Below the pieces are notes generated by a model, which saw only the letters and a program-made list of their open reading frames with translations, searched no databases and was not told the origin of the DNA. 64,000 nucleotides of DNA from Bradyrhizobium sp. SZCCT0231 (lineage in GTDB: Bacteria; Pseudomonadota; Alphaproteobacteria; Rhizobiales; Xanthobacteraceae): assembly GCF_018130245.1 (NCBI RefSeq), contig NZ_JAFCKP010000002.1:548032-612031 (forward strand), given 5' to 3'. Every line of letters starts with the position of its first letter. Position 1 is the first letter of the stretch. A program made the position numbers and the translations under genes. Positions 61,204 to 64,000 of the stretch are shown here, piece after piece.

Positions 61204-61830
61204 ATGATCGACCACACCACCATCATAACCTACATCCTCATCGTGCTCGGTTTCGTCTTCATTCCGGGCCCGGCCACGCTGCTCACCATGGCGCGGGCGG
61301 CGAGCTCCGGAACAAAGGTGGGGATCGCGACGGGCGCGGGGATTGCGGCCGGCGATTTGATCCACACCAGCATGGCGATCGTCGGCCTGTCGGCGATCAT
61401 CGCGACGTCCGCAATGCTGTTCAGCATCGTCAAATATGCGGGCGCTGGCTTCCTGATCTATCTCGGCATTCGCGCCATGCTCGACAAGGTGCCGACCGAG
61501 CTGAATGGCGGCATGCCCGCGATCACCGCGACGCGCGCATTCCGGCAGGCCGTGCTGACCGAGGTGCTCAATCCGAAGACCGCGCTGTTCTTCCTCGCCT
61601 TCCTGCCGCAGTTCGTCCGGCCTGAACACGGTGCGACTGCGCTTCAGCTCGCGATCCTCGGCATCGTCTTTGTGCTGCTCGGCCTCGTCAGCACCGTCGT
61701 GTTCGCCGTTGGCGCTGGCCGTCTCGGCAATCTGCTGCGTCGTCACCCGGCTGTGGTGAAATGGCAGGGCAAGGTGGTCGGCGCCATCTACTGCGCCGTC
61801 GGTGTCAGGCTGGCCTTGCAGGAAAGATGA
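61204..61830 (+). CDS. LysE/RhtB-family exporter
   Basis: 208 residues, six helices, inner-membrane exporter of amino acids or similar. LGFVFIPGPATLLTMARAASSGTKVGIATGAGIAAGD is the N-terminal family signature with the conserved GP(A/G). The helix-5 region VLLGLVSTVVFAVGAGRLG and loop NPKTALFFLAFLPQFVRP are standard. Substrate unknown (the family includes lysine, threonine, leucine and homoserine lactone exporters). It follows the terminator. Confidence 0.92.
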   Translation: MIDHTTIITYILIVLGFVFIPGPATLLTMARAASSGTKVGIATGAGIAAGDLIHTSMAIVGLSAIIATSAMLFSIVKYAGAGFLIYLGIRAMLDKVPTELNGGMPAITATRAFRQAVLTEVLNPKTALFFLAFLPQFVRPEHGATALQLAILGIVFVLLGLVSTVVFAVGAGRLGNLLRRHPAVVKWQGKVVGAIYCAVGVRLALQER

Positions 61831-61849
61831 GGCGGCCGCGCTGGCTCTC

Positions 61850-61943
61850 GTAGGGTGGGCAAAGGCGCCCTTCGCGCCGTGCCCACCATCTCTCCACGAT
61901 CGCGGCAACAGTGGTGGGCACGCTTCCGCTTTGCCCACCCTAC
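61850..61943. repeat. GTAGGGTGGGCA palindromic repeat, copy 3
   Basis: The left end GTAGGGTGGGCAAAGGCGC pairs with the right end GCTTTGCCCACCCTAC; inner units GCGCCGTGCCCACCAT and GTGGTGGGCACGCTTCCGC. It is nearly identical in plan to copy 2 (30523). It lies between LysE and ArgE genes that are convergent. Confidence 0.8.
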
Positions 61944-61948
61944 AGCAC

Positions 61949-63127
61949 TTACGACGCCGCCTTCGCACAATGCGCGATCAGCCGCTCCACGAACCCCGCG
62001 CACTTCTCCAGCTCCGCCATCTCCACGAACTCATCCGGCGTATGCGCCTGCGCGATCGCGCCGGGGCCGATCACGACCGAGGGGATGTCGACCATGCTGG
62101 CGAACAGGCTCGCTTCGGTGCCGAACGCGACCTTGGCGTGGTCGTTGCGGCCCGCAAGGCTCTTGGCCAGCGTGACGATGGCGGCGTCGGCGGCGGTGTC
62201 GAGTGCGGGATAGTCGAGGATCTCCTCGAAATCGATGCCGCAGTCCGGATGCTGCGCCTTCATCGCGGGCTCGAGCTCGGCCTTGGCCCAGGCGACGATC
62301 GCATCCGTCACCTCCCTGGACTCGGCGATGCCGATGCCGCGGCATTCGAAATCGACCGTGCAGGTATCAGGCACGATGTTGAGCGCGGCACCGCCATGCA
62401 CGATGCTGGTGAGCAGCGTCGAGTGCGGAACGTCGTAGAGGCTGTCGTTGGACCGCGCGGCTGCGAGCGCCACGGCGCGGCGGCGGATCTCGACGATCAG
62501 CTCGGCCGCATATTCGATCGCATTGACGCCCTCGGGCGCGATCGAGGAATGACGCGCGAGCCCATGGAAAGTGGCGCGCACGCCGTGCTTGCCCTTGTGG
62601 CCGATGATGACCTGCATCTGGGTCGGCTCGCCGATGAAGGCGCCGAGCGGCGTGACCTTCTTCTTCGCGACCTCGCGCAGCATCGGCCGCACGCCGACAC
62701 AGCCGATCTCCTCGTCATAGGAGATCGCCAGATGAATCGGCGTCTTGAGCCCGGCCTCCACCATCTCCGGCACCATGGCAAGGCACACCGCGACGAAGCC
62801 CTTCATGTCGGTGGTGCCGCGGCCATAGAGCCTTCCGTCGCGCTCCACCAGCTTGAACGGATCGTGGCTCCAATCCTGGCCCACGACAGGCACCACGTCG
62901 GTATGGCCCGACAGCACGAAGCCCGGCCGGTCCTCCGGCCCGATCGTGACCCACAGCGAAGCCTTCTCGCCGGTCTCGTCGACGACGCGCTCGCCCTTGA
63001 TGCCGAATGCGGCGAGGTAGCTTTCGATATGGGCAATCAGGGGCAGATTGGTGCGGTCGCTGACGGTGTCGAAGCCGATGAGATCGGCGAGGAGCTTGCG
63101 GATGCGGTCGGGTCTTGAGCTTGGCAT
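61949..63127 (-). CDS. argE: Acetylornithine deacetylase / M20 peptidase (ArgE type)
   Basis: 392 residues, zinc-dependent M20 fold. The metal and catalytic residues are in LSGHTDVVPV (H and D), YGRGTTDMKGF (bridging Asp), ISYDEEIGCVG (catalytic Glu pair) and IGEPTQMQVI. VVPVVGQDWSHDPFKL matches ArgE sequences better than DapE. It should release acetate from N-acetylornithine in arginine synthesis, although many bacteria in this group carry several paralogues with other substrates. No arg neighbours are visible. Confidence 0.88.
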   Translation of the reverse strand: MPSSRPDRIRKLLADLIGFDTVSDRTNLPLIAHIESYLAAFGIKGERVVDETGEKASLWVTIGPEDRPGFVLSGHTDVVPVVGQDWSHDPFKLVERDGRLYGRGTTDMKGFVAVCLAMVPEMVEAGLKTPIHLAISYDEEIGCVGVRPMLREVAKKKVTPLGAFIGEPTQMQVIIGHKGKHGVRATFHGLARHSSIAPEGVNAIEYAAELIVEIRRRAVALAAARSNDSLYDVPHSTLLTSIVHGGAALNIVPDTCTVDFECRGIGIAESREVTDAIVAWAKAELEPAMKAQHPDCGIDFEEILDYPALDTAADAAIVTLAKSLAGRNDHAKVAFGTEASLFASMVDIPSVVIGPGAIAQAHTPDEFVEMAELEKCAGFVERLIAHCAKAAS

Positions 63128-63217
63128 TGTCTCGGTCTGTCAGGGAATGGAGGCTGAGTTGCCTGCAGGAACCATACCAAGGTGGGCCCCGGTCGGGCAA
63201 ATCAACACAGTCCCGTC

Positions 63218-63298
63218 GCCCGGATGGAGCGGAGCGCAATCCGGGACGGCTGTATTCGTTGGTGAGAGCCCCGGATTACACTCCGCTCCATCCGGGCT
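63218..63298. repeat. GCCCGGATGGAGCGGAG inverted repeat (long copy)
   Basis: Left end GCCCGGATGGAGCGGAG pairs with CTCCGCTCCATCCGGGC at the right end, with an inner ATCCGGG and CCCCGGAT pair and a loop of about 25 nt. Longer relative of 2600-2631. Directly before the 419-bp repeat copy B. Confidence 0.7.
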
Positions 63299-63308
63299 AC
63301 AGGATGTC

Positions 63309-63727
63309 GCGTTGCCCGACGGGCAAAACACCCAAAATGCCGGTCAACCCAGGCCGTCAAATATATTCCACTTTACCGAAATTCGGAAACGGCGTATATG
63401 TCGCCGCAACCCGGCCCAACGAAGAGGGGCGTATCGCGATCGTCACGAACGCGGGCTGGGCGGCGGTGGACGCAGGTTACATCGGCGCGAAAAGCTTCGC
63501 AGGGCGGGCAACCGTGAGCGAAGACCTTGCGCCAGCGACAGGTGTGATCGGCGTACGACGAAATCGTGTGGTCCTGACGCCCGGGGTCTGTGCGTCAAGT
63601 CTTGCGGTGATGTGGCGGCCCGACCGGGTCTGCGCATCAGCCATCCGCAAGGCGACGGGGGCAATAGTGCATCGCTCCCCGGGGAGAGCACGACATAAGC
63701 CGTAAAACCACTGCGCAGGGAAGGCCG
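63309..63727. repeat. 419-bp dispersed repeat, copy B
   Basis: Matches 4739-5157 across its length and strand. The last 20 bases before the end (CCACTGCGCAGGGAAGGCCG) are identical. Downstream of it the sequences diverge but both have a GGCCTTCC-type arm within about 100 nt (here CCCGGCCTTCCCC near 63812-63824), so both copies could close a large stem. Confidence 0.8.
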
Positions 63728-63876
63728 AGTGATTGGCTACACCTGTATGCTGCTGTGCGGTTCTTCCTGCGTGTGCTTCTCGCGCAGCGGACCGCGGGTG
63801 CGAGCTGGCACCCGGCCTTCCCCATAGGCGTTAAGTTTATTCTTGAGTGTTGGAATCACACGTGATTCCAAGGGGC
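63728..63876. other. Junction of repeat copy B and transposase gene
   Basis: No gene. It carries CCCGGCCTTCCCC (stem partner of copy B), then TTAAGTTTATTCTTGAG, AT-rich and promoter-like, and a 9-bp dyad TGGAATCAC and GTGATTCCA at 63851-63870 just before the transposase start. The dyad may be an IS-end or regulatory feature. Confidence 0.4.
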
Positions 63877-64000
63877 ATGGCAGACGAATCGCTTCTGAAC
63901 GAGGACTGGACGAGAGTGGTTGCGCAGCTGTGTGGAGCTGAGCAGCTTGAGACGAGTGCGCGCCAGACGACGGCTTTCGTGCGGCGGCGCCAAATTCCAG
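63877..64000 (+). mobile_element. IS4-type transposase, N-terminus only (window edge)
   Basis: 41 codons are visible from ATG 63877: MADESLLNEDWTRVVAQL, then GAEQLETSARQTTAFVRRRQI. This matches in plan the N-terminal region of IS4-family transposases found in Bradyrhizobium, where NEDWTRV and an AFVRRREI-like phrase recur. AAGGGG lies 3 nt upstream. The catalytic DDE residues would lie outside the window, so completeness is unknown. The insertion target may be the neighbouring repeat. Confidence 0.6.

Overview
The window is chromosomal DNA of a high-GC alphaproteobacterium, almost certainly Bradyrhizobium or a close relative in the Bradyrhizobiaceae. The reasons are the gene content and order (an IscU-like gene, folE and hisI in a row; many porin-like barrel proteins; CaiB, acyl-CoA dehydrogenase and LysE genes), the interspersed palindromic repeats, and above all a copy of rreB. 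This is a 14-codon gene with a 17-nt Shine-Dalgarno sequence, known to me only from Bradyrhizobiaceae. It lies on the minus strand at 50383-50427.

Layout. 1-10 kb: a truncated patatin phospholipase, a secreted protein, a quinone-oxidoreductase-like enzyme divergent from a LysR regulator, a 1.2-kb gene-free block of repeats, a PAS-GGDEF-EAL protein, a Tat-type serine hydrolase and a nitroreductase. 10-20 kb: a trimeric autotransporter, thrS, an MFS exporter, a serine-active-site lipoprotein, and an amino-acid permease with a 2-nt-spaced secreted partner. 20-24 kb: an XRE-cupin regulator divergent from an MHS transporter, a MOSC protein and a flavin/2Fe-2S reductase. 24-32 kb: yidD, a ClpP-like periplasmic protein, an IscU-like scaffold, folE, hisI, a lytic transglycosylase, a DUF2336 protein, a response regulator with an Hpt protein, and nadK. 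32-44 kb: an S10 carboxypeptidase and many small envelope proteins, a methyltransferase gene broken by a GC-repeat slip, and tRNA-Thr and tRNA-Tyr. 44-50 kb: rlmB, a luciferase-like monooxygenase, a UvrD-type helicase, a TMEM175 channel and a YciI protein. 50-53 kb: rreB, tRNA-Gly, an orphan strong terminator, a ferritin-like stress protein, a scrap of nuoB and a VapBC-type toxin-antitoxin pair. 53-64 kb: an MFS transporter, an outer-membrane barrel, a CoA transferase, a RidA protein with an internal deletion, a TetR/acyl-CoA dehydrogenase/APH-kinase group, LysE, an ArgE-type deacetylase, and the start of an IS4-type transposase.

Genes that appear to work together: LysR with its divergent reductase; XRE-cupin with MHS/MOSC/reductase (possibly uptake and reduction of an N-oxygenated compound); TetR with the dehydrogenase and kinase, which together resemble a split version of eukaryotic ACAD10/11; and the response regulator with Hpt. 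Non-coding structure is unusually rich: two copies of a 419-bp dispersed repeat (4739-5157 and 63309-63727), three copies of a GTAGGGTGGGCA palindrome, and several other inverted-repeat families. No CRISPR array, rRNA operon or prophage was seen.
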